NCBI GenBank assembly: GCA_018262195.1
Contig: JAGTRS010000011.1
Span: 1 to 64,000 of the forward strand
Direction: 5' to 3'
Length of the DNA stretch: 64,000 nt
From: Pseudomonadota bacterium
GTDB lineage: Bacteria; Pseudomonadota; Gammaproteobacteria; Burkholderiales; Rhodocyclaceae
A program made the translations under genes and the position numbers. This document shows positions 1-8,312 of the stretch, one piece after another. The notes below the pieces were generated by a model that did no database searches, was not told the DNA's origin, and was given only the letters and a program-made list of their open reading frames with translations. Position 1 is the first letter of the stretch; each line of letters starts with the position of its first letter.

Positions 1-4
1 TTGA

Positions 5-898
5 ATGTCCATTTTCATCAATAAAAACACCCGCATCATCACCCAGGGCATCACCGGCAAGACCGGTCAGTTCCATACGGAAAAGTGCCAGGAATACGCA
101 AACGGCAAAGAGTGTTTTGTCGCTGGCGTGAACCCGAAGAAGGCTGGCGAGTCCATCTTCAACATTCCTATCTACGCCTCCGTCAAGGAAGCCGCGGCCG
201 AAACCGGTGCTACCGTTTCCGTCATCTACGTGCCGCCCCCGGGTGCTGCCGCTGCGATCTGGGAAGCTGTTGAAGCCGACCTCGACCTGGCCATCTGTAT
301 CACCGAAGGCATCCCGGTCCGCGACATGCTGATCCTGCGCAACAAGATGAAGGCCAAGGAAGCTGCTGGCGGCAAGAAGACCCTGCTGCTCGGCCCGAAC
401 TGCCCTGGCCTGATTACCCCGGACGAAGTGAAGATCGGCATCATGCCGGGTCACATTCACCGCAAGGGTCGCATCGGCGTGGTTTCCCGCTCCGGTACCC
501 TGACCTACGAAGCCGTTGGCCAACTGACTGAAATCGGTCTCGGCCAGTCGTCTGCCGTCGGTATTGGTGGTGACCCGATCAACGGTCTGAAGCACATCGA
601 CGTCATGAAGGCTTTCAACGACGATCCGGATACCGACGCCGTCATCATGATCGGTGAAATCGGTGGTCCTGACGAAGCCGAAGCCGCCATGTGGTGCAAG
701 GAAAACATGAAGAAGCCGATCGTTGGCTTCATCGCTGGTGTTACCGCTCCGGCCGGCAAGCGCATGGGTCACGCTGGTGCGTTGATCTCGGGCGGTGCCG
801 ACACGGCTGATGCCAAGCTTGAAATCATGGAAGCCTGTGGCTTCACCGTGACGCGCAATCCGTCCGAAATGGCCAAGCTGCTTAAGGGTCTGCTGTAA
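5..898 (+). CDS. sucD: Succinate-CoA ligase (ADP-forming) alpha subunit
   Basis: Cytoplasmic TCA-cycle enzyme subunit that carries the phosphohistidine and binds CoA; with SucC it converts succinyl-CoA to succinate and makes ATP. The 297-residue protein has the full family length. The N-terminal CoA-binding Rossmann part contains GITGKTGQFH, followed by GPNCPG and SRSGTLTYEA, and the active-site histidine lies in GKRMGHAGALI near residue 250. The start ATG sits at the very edge of the window, so sucC should lie immediately upstream. A strong intrinsic terminator follows the stop codon, so sucD closes its operon. Identification is secure. Confidence 0.98.
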   Translation: MSIFINKNTRIITQGITGKTGQFHTEKCQEYANGKECFVAGVNPKKAGESIFNIPIYASVKEAAAETGATVSVIYVPPPGAAAAIWEAVEADLDLAICITEGIPVRDMLILRNKMKAKEAAGGKKTLLLGPNCPGLITPDEVKIGIMPGHIHRKGRIGVVSRSGTLTYEAVGQLTEIGLGQSSAVGIGGDPINGLKHIDVMKAFNDDPDTDAVIMIGEIGGPDEAEAAMWCKENMKKPIVGFIAGVTAPAGKRMGHAGALISGGADTADAKLEIMEACGFTVTRNPSEMAKLLKGLL

Positions 899-921
899 AA
901 TTCGAGCCTGACTCAACCCAG

Positions 922-950
922 AAAGGCGGGCCGAGTGCCCGCCTTTTTAT
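922..950 (+). terminator. Intrinsic terminator after sucD
   Basis: A 9-bp perfect stem AAAGGCGGG/CCCGCCTTT with a 7-nt loop is followed by a T-rich run. It lies 23 nt after the sucD stop and 15 nt before the next start codon, so the following gene probably depends on read-through or a promoter buried in this short gap. Confidence 0.9.
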
Positions 951-964
951 TTGCCTGAAGTTTC

Positions 965-1666
965 ATGGAACTTGACCTTACCTCTGCAGTTTTCTGGATC
1001 GCCGTCGGTCAGATCATCCTGATCGATATTGTCCTTTCCGGTGATAACGCCGTGGTCATTGCGCTGGCCTGCCGCAATCTTTCGCCGGAGCAGCGCAGGA
1101 CAGGCATCTTCTGGGGGGTGGCGGGAGCGGTCAGCCTGCGCGTCGTGCTGACGGTGTTTGCTGCGCTGGTCATGAACCTGCCATGGCTGAAGCTGGTCGG
1201 TGGCTTGTTGCTGGTCTGGATTGCCGTCAAGCTGATGCTGCCGGAGGACGACGAGGGGCATGACATCCAGTCTTCTGCCAATCTCTGGGGGGCGGTCAAG
1301 ACCATCGTTGTGGCCGACTTCGTGATGAGTCTGGATAACGTGATCGCGGTGGCTGGTGCTGCGCATGGCAGCCTGGCGCTGCTCCTTTTCGGGTTGGCTG
1401 TCAGTATTCCGCTGATCGTCTGGTCCAGCCAGCTAATCCTGCACTGGATGGAGCGCTTTCCGGTCATCGTGCTGCTGGGCGCCGGGTTGCTCGGCTACGT
1501 GGCTGGTCAGATGATTTTCAGTGATCCTGGGGTTCTCGGCTTGTTGCCAGCGATGCCGACGTGGTCGGCGACGCTGGCTGGCGCTATCGGCGCGCTGCTG
1601 GTGGTCATGGTTGGACGCTGGCTTGAGCAACGCATCCTGGCCAGGCAGGATGTAACCATCGTTTAG
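965..1666 (+). CDS. TerC/YjbE-family integral membrane protein
   Basis: A 233-residue polytopic membrane protein of the TerC/YjbE family, some members of which export manganese or load metal onto secreted enzymes. The two family signatures are present: an acidic pair in the first transmembrane region (DIVLSGDNAVVIA) and its repeat near residue 120 (DFVMSLDNVIAVAG), separated by a short acidic cytoplasmic loop (PEDDEGHD). About seven hydrophobic segments can be counted. Relatives are often preceded by a yybP-ykoY manganese riboswitch, but only 66 nt separate this gene from sucD and most of that is the sucD terminator, so no riboswitch fits here. Metal specificity is inferred from the family only. 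Confidence 0.9.
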   Translation: MELDLTSAVFWIAVGQIILIDIVLSGDNAVVIALACRNLSPEQRRTGIFWGVAGAVSLRVVLTVFAALVMNLPWLKLVGGLLLVWIAVKLMLPEDDEGHDIQSSANLWGAVKTIVVADFVMSLDNVIAVAGAAHGSLALLLFGLAVSIPLIVWSSQLILHWMERFPVIVLLGAGLLGYVAGQMIFSDPGVLGLLPAMPTWSATLAGAIGALLVVMVGRWLEQRILARQDVTIV

Positions 1667-1678
1667 GAGGCGGGAATC

Positions 1679-2632
1679 GTGGCCTTGTTTCTTTCGGAAA
1701 ATGACGTCAAGCAGCTATTGACGGTGGAAATGGCACTTGAAGGCGTCGAGTCCGCGCATCGAGACCTGGCCTTGGGTCTGGCGCTGGATACGCCACGGGC
1801 CCGGACCCGCCTGCCGCAGACCGTACTGCATATCCTGCAGGGCGGGCTGCCGGCCCAAGGGTTTCTCGGTTACAAAGCCTATACCAGCAATCGTTCCGGC
1901 AACCGCTTTCTGGTCCATCTCTTCGATGCCTCAAGCGGCCAGCTGAAGGCCATCATTGAGGCGAATTATCTCGGCATGATCCGGACCGGGGCAGCCAGCG
2001 GTGTGGCTGCCAAATGGTTGGCGAAACCTGACTCGAAGATCGCTGGCGTGTTCGGTGCCGGCTGGCAAGCCGAGGGACATGTCCGGGCGATCTGTGCTGC
2101 ATTGCCACTGGAATCCGTCAAGGTTTTCAGCCGCAAGACCGAGCGTTTGCAGGTGTTCTGCGAACGGCTCAGCGCGATTACCGGCGTGGCGGTTGTTCCA
2201 GCTGAGAGCGCCGAGGCAACCGTGCGTGGCAGCGATCTGGTCGGTACGGTGACGACAGCGGCGCAGCCGCTATTTGATGCGGCCTGGTTGGAGCCTGGCG
2301 CGCACATCAATGCGGCTGGTTCCAATGCGCTGATTCGTCAGGAGTTGTCGGAGGCTGCTGTCAGTCGCTGTGGTCTGGTCACAGTTGATTCAATACCGAC
2401 GGCGCTGGCCGAGGCGGGCGATTTGTTGCCGCTGCTGGAAAAGGGACGCCTGCATTCCCGGCAACTGATCGAGTTGGGCGAGATCATTGTCGGTCGCCAT
2501 GCTGGGCGAACTTCAAATGAGCAAATAACCCTTTTTGAATCCCAGGGGATGGCCATTCAGGACATTGCGGTCGCGTTGCGGGTGCTGGCAGCGGCAGAGG
2601 CCAGAGGGCTAGGCTGCGACCTCCCGTTATGA
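1679..2632 (+). CDS. Ornithine cyclodeaminase / mu-crystallin family enzyme
   Basis: A 317-residue soluble NAD(P)-dependent enzyme of the OCD/mu-crystallin family. The family includes ornithine and lysine cyclodeaminases, alanine dehydrogenase-like enzymes and ketimine reductases. The conserved YLGMIRTGAASGVAA segment and a dinucleotide-binding GVFGAGWQAEGH motif near residue 125 are both visible. The GTG start is chosen because an AGGAGG ribosome site at 1665-1670, overlapping the stop of the preceding gene, is spaced 8 nt from it. Translation is therefore probably coupled to the TerC-like gene. Substrate cannot be told from sequence; a ketimine or imino-acid reductase is as likely as a true cyclodeaminase. 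Confidence 0.88.
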   Translation: MALFLSENDVKQLLTVEMALEGVESAHRDLALGLALDTPRARTRLPQTVLHILQGGLPAQGFLGYKAYTSNRSGNRFLVHLFDASSGQLKAIIEANYLGMIRTGAASGVAAKWLAKPDSKIAGVFGAGWQAEGHVRAICAALPLESVKVFSRKTERLQVFCERLSAITGVAVVPAESAEATVRGSDLVGTVTTAAQPLFDAAWLEPGAHINAAGSNALIRQELSEAAVSRCGLVTVDSIPTALAEAGDLLPLLEKGRLHSRQLIELGEIIVGRHAGRTSNEQITLFESQGMAIQDIAVALRVLAAAEARGLGCDLPL

Positions 2633-2838
2633 CAGGGTTTGACCGGATGGCGACTCCGCGTAAGAATGGCAGAACTTAGTGTCCCGGGCGTGCCTCGGGA
2701 AGGGCGAATCAGGGAAATGATAATGACAAGGTTGGCGAAGCAATCCGCATGTTCATGCCTCAGTCTGGCATGCGCATCTGGATTGGCGTGCCCAACGGGC
2801 CCCTTCCGCTTGCCAGTGTGTTCGCGGGAACTGTCTCG

Positions 2839-3663
2839 ATGATGCTGCGCGATGCCCTGGAAATGGTAGTACGCACCGACCCGGGGGTGATTCGTTCTCA
2901 TAACGAAGATGCTGTTTTTGCCGATGCTGGTCTTGGTATCGCCATTCTGGCCGACGGCATGGGCGGCTATAACGCTGGCGAGGTGGCGAGTGGCATGGCG
3001 ATTACCCGCCTTACCGATGATCTGACTCGCGTCATCTCCTCATGCGTCACGCAAGAGGGGAGTGGTTGCAGCGATCCGTCAGTCATTGAGCGACACATTG
3101 TCAATGAAGTGGGCGCCGCCAATTTCGCCATCTTTCATGCCTCGCAAAGCTGTGCGCAATATAGCGGGATGGGAACGACGCTGGTCATGGCCTGGTTTTA
3201 CGATAACCGGATGAGTGTGGCCCACGTGGGCGATTCGCGTTTGTATCGTCTGCGTGGCCAGGCCTTCGAGTTGTTGACACGTGATCATTCGCTGCTCCAG
3301 GAACAGATCGACAATGGCATGGTCAGCCCCGAAGAAGCGAGATACGCTGAAAACAGGAACCTCGTTACCCGGGCGTTGGGGGTTGATCCTTCGGTAGATG
3401 CCGAGGTTAATGATTTTGACGTGCAGGCCGGAGACATTGTCTTGCTCTGTTCGGATGGCCTGAATGACATGGTCGAGGATGACGATATTGCATTGACGCT
3501 ATCTGCCCTGGGCGGCAATCTGCCGTTGGCGGCGGATCATCTCATTCAGTTGGCCAATGACCATGGCGGTCGCGATAACGTTTCAGTCATACTGATCAAG
3601 GTGCTTGGCGATTATTCGGCGCCCAAGGGTTGGTGGCAACGGTTGTTTGGTTGTTTGAAGTGA
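2839..3663 (+). CDS. PP2C-type protein Ser/Thr phosphatase (Stp-like)
   Basis: A 274-residue cytoplasmic metal-dependent phosphatase. All the PP2C metal motifs are there: RSHNED near residue 20, ILADGMGGYNAGE, GMGTTLV, HVGDSRLYRLRG, TRDHSLLQEQ, VTRALGVD, LLCSDGLNDMVED and a final GGRDNVSVI. The reading frame is open upstream to 2749, but the family starts near the tandem ATG codons at 2839/2842, and the upstream stretch has no PP2C similarity. The next gene, 15 nt downstream, encodes an FHA phosphothreonine-binding protein, a classic partnership. No Ser/Thr kinase is found nearby, so the cognate kinase must be elsewhere. Confidence 0.93.
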   Translation: MMLRDALEMVVRTDPGVIRSHNEDAVFADAGLGIAILADGMGGYNAGEVASGMAITRLTDDLTRVISSCVTQEGSGCSDPSVIERHIVNEVGAANFAIFHASQSCAQYSGMGTTLVMAWFYDNRMSVAHVGDSRLYRLRGQAFELLTRDHSLLQEQIDNGMVSPEEARYAENRNLVTRALGVDPSVDAEVNDFDVQAGDIVLLCSDGLNDMVEDDDIALTLSALGGNLPLAADHLIQLANDHGGRDNVSVILIKVLGDYSAPKGWWQRLFGCLK

Positions 3664-3678
3664 GAAGAGGTAAGGGAA

Positions 3679-4383
3679 ATGGCTAAATTGATCCTGTCGA
3701 TGGATGGGCTGGTACTGAAAGAAATACCGCTCAACAAGGAGCGTCTGAGTATCGGCCGCAAGCCGCATAACGACATCCAGATCGATAATCTGGCAATTTC
3801 CGGCGAGCATGCCGTGGTGGTGACCATTTTGGCCGACTCCTTTCTTGAGGATCTGAACAGCACCAATGGCACGCTGGTCAATGGCCAGCCGATCAAGAAG
3901 CACTTCCTGCGCAACAACGATGTCATCGAGCTGGGCAAGTACAAACTGAAATACATGGCCGACCTGCAGGCAGGCGCCGCGGCCAGCGATTTCGAAAAGA
4001 ACGTGGCGACTCGCTCCGGGCAACTCAAGCTGCCTTCGGAGTTGCAACTGGAACCAACGGAGACCTCGGTGCGCTCCAACGTTGGTCTGGCTTCCCAGCC
4101 CAAGGCGCCGATCCCGGGCCTGGCGGCCGCGATCCAGCTCCTGAATGGCCCCAACGCCGGCAAGGAACTTGATCTGACGAAGACCTTGACCACCTTGGGT
4201 AAACCCGGTTTGCAGGTTGCGGTTATCGCCAAAAGGCCGCATGGTTACTTCATTACCCACGTTGAGGGCAGTCAGTTCCCGGTCGTCAATGGAAAGGCAC
4301 TTGATGCCCAGGCATACCCGTTGGGTGACCATGATGTGATCGAGATTGCCGGCATCAAAATGGCATTTTTCCTCAAGGGCTGA
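3679..4383 (+). CDS. Double FHA-domain protein
   Basis: A 234-residue cytoplasmic protein with two forkhead-associated folds. The first (residues 1-95) has the full phosphothreonine-binding signature: SIGRKPHNDIQID, then SGEHAVV, then DLNSTNGTLVNG. The second (about 145-234) keeps the beta-sandwich pattern but has lost the GR and SxxH residues (TLGKPGLQVAV, VNGKALDAQAYPLGDHDVIEIA), so it probably does not bind phosphothreonine the usual way. A linker of about 50 residues rich in Ala, Pro and Gln joins them. The gene follows the PP2C gene by 15 nt with an AAGGGA ribosome site, so the two are cotranscribed. The bound partner is unknown. Confidence 0.88.
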   Translation: MAKLILSMDGLVLKEIPLNKERLSIGRKPHNDIQIDNLAISGEHAVVVTILADSFLEDLNSTNGTLVNGQPIKKHFLRNNDVIELGKYKLKYMADLQAGAAASDFEKNVATRSGQLKLPSELQLEPTETSVRSNVGLASQPKAPIPGLAAAIQLLNGPNAGKELDLTKTLTTLGKPGLQVAVIAKRPHGYFITHVEGSQFPVVNGKALDAQAYPLGDHDVIEIAGIKMAFFLKG

Positions 4384-4597
4384 GTCGCGATTCGCAGCGA
4401 TCTCGTTCCAGCCGACTGCCAACTTCCGGGTGCCCTATCCCGGCAGTGTGATTTATTTCACGTTTCCAGCCGATCGCCGGATATAGAATCCAAATAGTAT
4501 CGGCTGATCATTTTCATGGTGAAAGTGGTCATTCATTTGCGCGCTGATCCAACGACTAAAGTGTGGGGCGCGCGATCATTTTCCATACCGGAATAGC

Positions 4598-5365
4598 ATG
4601 AAGCTTCGCGTACTCGGTTGCAGTGGTGGCATTGGTGGCAGACACCAGCGAACCACTTCGTTTCTGGTCGACCATGATGTCCTGATCGATGCTGGTACCG
4701 GGGTTGCCGAGTTGTCGATTGCAGAAATGACAGCCATCGACCATGTGTTCCTGACCCACGCTCACCTCGACCATATCGTTTCCCTGCCGTTGATGATCGA
4801 TGCCGTTGGTGATCGCCGCAGCAAGCCGCTGACGGTCCATGGTACCCAGGCCGTGCTCGACATGCTGCGGCAGCATATTTTCAACTGGTCCATCTGGCCC
4901 GATTTTTCGGTCTTGCCCAGTCCCGATCAGCCGTTCATGCGCTTTCAGACCATCGAGACCGGTGTCACAGTTTCCCTCGGTGGCCGCAGCATTACCGCGG
5001 TGCCGGTCGATCATACGGTTCCGGCGGTTGGCTACTGTCTTGATTCCGGTGATGCCACCTTGGTGTTTTCCGGTGATACCGGGCCCTGCGATGCCTTCTG
5101 GCAGGCGCTTAATGGTCTCGGCAACCTGCGTCATCTGATCATCGAGTGCGCTTTCTCCAATCAGGAGCAAGGCCTTGCTGCAATGTCTAAGCACTATTGC
5201 CCTGCCTTGCTGGCCACAGAACTCCGCAAGCTCGATCACCCTTGCGAGATTTTCATTACCCACCTGAAACCCGGTCAGGTCGAGACAACCATGGCCGAAA
5301 TCGAAAGCTGCCTGAGGGGTTTCTCGCCGGTCATGCTCCAGAATAACCAAATCATCGAATTCTGA
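4598..5365 (+). CDS. MBL-fold hydrolase, class II cyclic-nucleotide phosphodiesterase-like
   Basis: A 255-residue metallo-beta-lactamase-fold protein. The metal-binding motif THAHLDHI, followed closely by SLPLMID, nearly matches the class II 3',5'-cyclic-nucleotide phosphodiesterase signature. A family-typical IFNWSIWPDF segment, the DHTVPAVGY region, FSGDTGPCD with the bridging aspartate, and the terminal FITHLKPGQ histidine are all present. The likely reaction is hydrolysis of a cyclic mononucleotide, but this is a family inference; other phosphodiesters are possible. A 214-nt leader separates it from the FHA gene, so it probably has its own promoter. The GAF/HD-GYP gene follows 42 nt later on the same strand. 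Confidence 0.85.
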   Translation: MKLRVLGCSGGIGGRHQRTTSFLVDHDVLIDAGTGVAELSIAEMTAIDHVFLTHAHLDHIVSLPLMIDAVGDRRSKPLTVHGTQAVLDMLRQHIFNWSIWPDFSVLPSPDQPFMRFQTIETGVTVSLGGRSITAVPVDHTVPAVGYCLDSGDATLVFSGDTGPCDAFWQALNGLGNLRHLIIECAFSNQEQGLAAMSKHYCPALLATELRKLDHPCEIFITHLKPGQVETTMAEIESCLRGFSPVMLQNNQIIEF

Positions 5366-5407
5366 TATTCTATTCCAAGCCATCTGCATCGCTTGCTAAA
5401 GCCCCCA

Positions 5408-6991
5408 ATGGAAACCCTGGACGATCTTTTTCGTCGCCTTGATCAGCTCAACGATATCGGTGCTTCGCTCTCCGATGAGCGTGATCTCAACTTGCTGCTT
5501 GAAAAGATAGTTCTCGCCGCCAAGCAGATCACGCGGGCTGATGGCGGGACGCTGTATCTGGTTTCGGAAGACCGACGCTACCTGCATTTCGAAATCGTCC
5601 GGACTGATTCGCTGCATATCGCCTTCGGTGGCTCAAGCGAACACGCGATACCGGGCAATTTCCCGGATCTGCCACTCTATCTGGCTGAAGGCCAGCCGAA
5701 TGACAGCATGGTGGCCGCCTATGCGGCGATTACCGGGAAGACGGTCAATATTGCCGATGCCTACGCTGCCGAAGGCTTCGATTTTTCGGGAACGCGCGGC
5801 TTCGACCGACATACCGGTTACCGGTCACAGTCCTTCCTGACCGTGCCGATGAAGAATCACGAGGGCGAAGTCATCGGGGTGCTGCAACTGATCAATGCCA
5901 TCGATGGCGCGGGCAAGGTTGTCGAGTTCTCGCCGGCGGATCAGCGTCTGGCCGAATCGCTGGCCTCGCAGGCAGCGGTGGCGTTGAGCAACCGTCAGTT
6001 GGTGCAGCAACTCGAGGTGCTGTTCGAGTCATTCATCAAACTGATCAATACGGCCATTGACGAAAAGTCGCCCTATACCGGTGGTCACTGTCATCGCGTG
6101 CCGGAACTGACCATGATGCTGGCCGAAGCTGCAGACGCAAGCCAGGAGGGGCCACTCGCCGACTTCAGGCTAACTGAAAAGGATCGCTACGAGCTACGTA
6201 TTGCTGCCCTGCTGCATGATTGCGGCAAGGTGACAACCCCTGTCCATGTGGTCGACAAGGCCACCAAGCTGCAAACGCTCTACGACCGCATCCATTTGCT
6301 CGACACCCGCTTTGAAGTGATCCGGCGCGATGCCGAAGTGCGTCGATGGCAAGCCATTGCAGCTGGCAGCGATCCGGTCGAGGCAGAGCGGGCGTATGCC
6401 GATGATTGCCAGCGTATCGAGCTTGACCGCGCTTTTTTACGCCAGGCCAACATCGGTTGCGAAAAAATGTCGGACCAGGACATTGAGCGCGTCCGCCAGA
6501 TTGGCAGGCGTTACCGTTGGCGCAATGTCGAAGGCGAAGAATCCCCCTTCCTCTGCGACGATGAACTCGAAAATCTGACCATCCGTTCAGGCACCCTGAC
6601 GCATGCCGAGCGGGAGATCATCAATCACCACATCGTTGCCACGATCCGGATGCTCGAACAGCTACCATGGCCAAAACACTTGAAGAACGTGCCGGAATAC
6701 GCTGGTGGCCATCATGAACGCATGGATGGCAAGGGCTATCCAAAGGGCCTGAAGCGCGAAGAGATGAGCTGGCAGGCCCGGATGATGGGCATTGCCGACA
6801 TCTTCGAAGCGCTGACCGCCAAGGATCGCCCCTACAAGGAAGGCATGACGCTATCCCAGGCGCTATCCATCCTCGAGAACTTCAGCCGGAACGGACATGT
6901 CGATGCAGACTTGCACGAGGTCTTCGTCAAGAGCGAGGTTTTCCGTCGCTATGCGGGCACTTTCCTGAAGCCGCACCAGCTGGATTGCTGA
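5408..6991 (+). CDS. GAF and HD-GYP domain phosphodiesterase
   Basis: A 527-residue soluble signalling protein. An N-terminal GAF domain (about 15-200) is followed by an HD-GYP domain, the family that degrades c-di-GMP. The HD pair is in AALLHDCGKV (residues about 270-271), and the HHE and GYP signatures are in GGHHERMDGKGYP near 435-445. About 105 residues are inserted between the HD motif and the canonical LTxxEREIINHH helix, making this longer than a textbook HD-GYP domain. ATG at 5408 is preferred; a TTG five codons earlier is the alternative. It probably forms a unit with the MBL phosphodiesterase gene just upstream, placing two nucleotide-second-messenger hydrolases side by side. Confidence 0.92.
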   Translation: METLDDLFRRLDQLNDIGASLSDERDLNLLLEKIVLAAKQITRADGGTLYLVSEDRRYLHFEIVRTDSLHIAFGGSSEHAIPGNFPDLPLYLAEGQPNDSMVAAYAAITGKTVNIADAYAAEGFDFSGTRGFDRHTGYRSQSFLTVPMKNHEGEVIGVLQLINAIDGAGKVVEFSPADQRLAESLASQAAVALSNRQLVQQLEVLFESFIKLINTAIDEKSPYTGGHCHRVPELTMMLAEAADASQEGPLADFRLTEKDRYELRIAALLHDCGKVTTPVHVVDKATKLQTLYDRIHLLDTRFEVIRRDAEVRRWQAIAAGSDPVEAERAYADDCQRIELDRAFLRQANIGCEKMSDQDIERVRQIGRRYRWRNVEGEESPFLCDDELENLTIRSGTLTHAEREIINHHIVATIRMLEQLPWPKHLKNVPEYAGGHHERMDGKGYPKGLKREEMSWQARMMGIADIFEALTAKDRPYKEGMTLSQALSILENFSRNGHVDADLHEVFVKSEVFRRYAGTFLKPHQLDC

Positions 6992-7216
6992 TTTATTTGC
7001 TGTCCAGCGGTGTCTGGGTGGTGATTTTGCCATTTTGTGGCGGAAAAATGATTTGACTGACGCATTGCGTCAATTCGATGTGCCGGAAATTGTCATTCGA
7101 CCCGCATCTGTTTTACATGATGTCATTTTGACGTTGAACTAGAAATATCTCTAAGTCATTGAATTTAAATGGGGTTTTAAAGTGGTTCTGGCTTGTGACA
7201 CCGGTGTGTAGAAAGC

Positions 7217-7232
7217 TGGCACAGAAACTGTT
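7217..7232 (+). promoter_or_regulatory. Candidate sigma-54 promoter for pilin genes
   Basis: TGGCACAGAAACTGTT matches the sigma-54 consensus at all six -24 positions. It keeps TG at -12 with GT instead of the canonical GC, at the required GG-N10 spacing. It ends 50 nt before the first pilin start. Type IV pilin genes are often RpoN/PilR-controlled, which supports the reading; the imperfect -12 box keeps this tentative. The remaining 291-nt gap between 6992 and 7282 is AT-rich and holds no other recognised feature. Confidence 0.5.
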
Positions 7233-7282
7233 ATAGGTAACTCAGCGGCTTTACCCGCCTTTGCCAACTAAAGGAGATTCAA

Positions 7283-7711
7283 ATGTCGAATATGCAAAAA
7301 GGTTTCACCCTGATCGAACTGATGATCGTTGTCGCCATTATCGGTATCTTGGCTGCGGTTGCTCTGCCGGCGTATCAGGATTACACGGCGAAGAGCCAAG
7401 TCGGCGTCGGCATCGCTGAAATTTCCGGTGGCCGCACCTCTTATGACGTGGCTATTTCTGAAGGTCGTCCCGCTGCTTTCTATACCAATGCCAATCTGGG
7501 CTTGGCTGCAGCAACCCCCCGTTGCAGTGCTATTGCAATTGCTGCGCCGGCTGGTGATGGATCGCAAGCTACTGCTATTCAATGCACGCTGATCGGTACT
7601 GCTGCTGTGAATGGTCAGACGGTTACCCTTTCTCGCACAGCTGCCGGTACTTGGGCTTGTGCCACCTCGGCTCCGAATCGCTTGGCTCCTGCTGGCTGCC
7701 CAGGTGCTTAA
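7283..7711 (+). CDS. Type IV pilin (copy 1)
   Basis: A 142-residue prepilin. A short leader MSNMQKG is followed by the prepilin peptidase cleavage site G^[18 protein letters not shown], with the fifth mature residue Glu needed for assembly. The hydrophobic alpha-1 helix and a short globular domain follow. Four cysteines are present; the last two (WACATSAP...AGC) would form the C-terminal D-loop disulfide typical of major pilins. The mature protein differs from the copy encoded 122 nt downstream at only two residues (Ile/Val and Gln/Arg in the globular domain). A good AAGGAG ribosome site precedes the ATG. It probably encodes the major pilin of a type IVa pilus; assembly genes are not in the window. 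Confidence 0.95.
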   Translation: MSNMQKGFTLIELMIVVAIIGILAAVALPAYQDYTAKSQVGVGIAEISGGRTSYDVAISEGRPAAFYTNANLGLAAATPRCSAIAIAAPAGDGSQATAIQCTLIGTAAVNGQTVTLSRTAAGTWACATSAPNRLAPAGCPGA

Positions 7712-7734
7712 TGTAAAAAATTGATTAGTTGCGG

Positions 7735-7760
7735 TGATAGGGGGAAACCCCTATCATTTT
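7735..7760 (+). terminator. Hairpin with GAAA tetraloop between the pilin genes
   Basis: A perfect 9-bp stem TGATAGGGG/CCCCTATCA closes on a GAAA (GNRA) tetraloop and is followed by TTTT. It sits 24 nt after the stop of pilin copy 1. It may act as a partial terminator or 3' stabiliser that makes copy 1 more abundant than copy 2; the short U-run suggests leaky termination. Confidence 0.7.
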
Positions 7761-7833
7761 GAATGACGTTGGAATGGATAGATGCGGGTGATCCCGCGCT
7801 CGTTAAAGCTTCTTGAACTAAAAGGGTATTCAA

Positions 7834-8262
7834 ATGCAAAACATTCAAAAAGGTTTCACCCTGATCGAACTGATGATCGTTGTCGCCATTATCGGTATCT
7901 TGGCTGCGGTTGCTCTGCCGGCGTATCAGGATTACACCGCCAAGAGTCAGGTCGGTGTCGGTATCGCTGAAATTTCTGGTGGCCGCACCTCATACGATGT
8001 GGCTATTTCCGAAGGTCGCCCCGCTGCTTTCTACACCAATGCCAACCTGGGCTTGGCTGCAGCAACCCCCCGTTGTAGCGCTATCGCGGTTGCTGCGCCG
8101 GCTGGCGATGGATCGCAAGCTACTGCGATTCGCTGCACGCTGATTGGTACTGCTGCAGTCAATGGCCAGACTGTGACTCTTTCCCGTACCGCTGCCGGTA
8201 CTTGGGCTTGCGCCACCTCTGCTCCGAATCGTCTGGCTCCGGCTGGCTGCCCTGGGGCCTAA
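7834..8262 (+). CDS. Type IV pilin (copy 2)
   Basis: A second 142-residue prepilin with leader MQNIQKG and the same FTLIEL cleavage and assembly motif, the same hydrophobic helix and the same cysteine pattern as copy 1. The two genes are identical at the DNA level from the KGFTLIEL codons to about codon 35. Beyond that they differ at roughly 40 positions, almost all synonymous. The gene has its own ribosome site (AAAGGG) and is followed by a strong terminator, so it ends the pilin unit. Whether it is expressed independently or by read-through past the hairpin upstream is not clear from sequence. Confidence 0.95.
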   Translation: MQNIQKGFTLIELMIVVAIIGILAAVALPAYQDYTAKSQVGVGIAEISGGRTSYDVAISEGRPAAFYTNANLGLAAATPRCSAIAVAAPAGDGSQATAIRCTLIGTAAVNGQTVTLSRTAAGTWACATSAPNRLAPAGCPGA

Positions 8263-8312
8263 TGTTTAAAGTGTGACCCACGGGTTGTGTTTTTCGTCCC
8301 GGTGGAAAGATG

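Noticed and set aside
898-965. A yybP-ykoY manganese riboswitch upstream of the TerC-like gene
   Set aside because: Only 66 nt are available and they are occupied by the sucD terminator.
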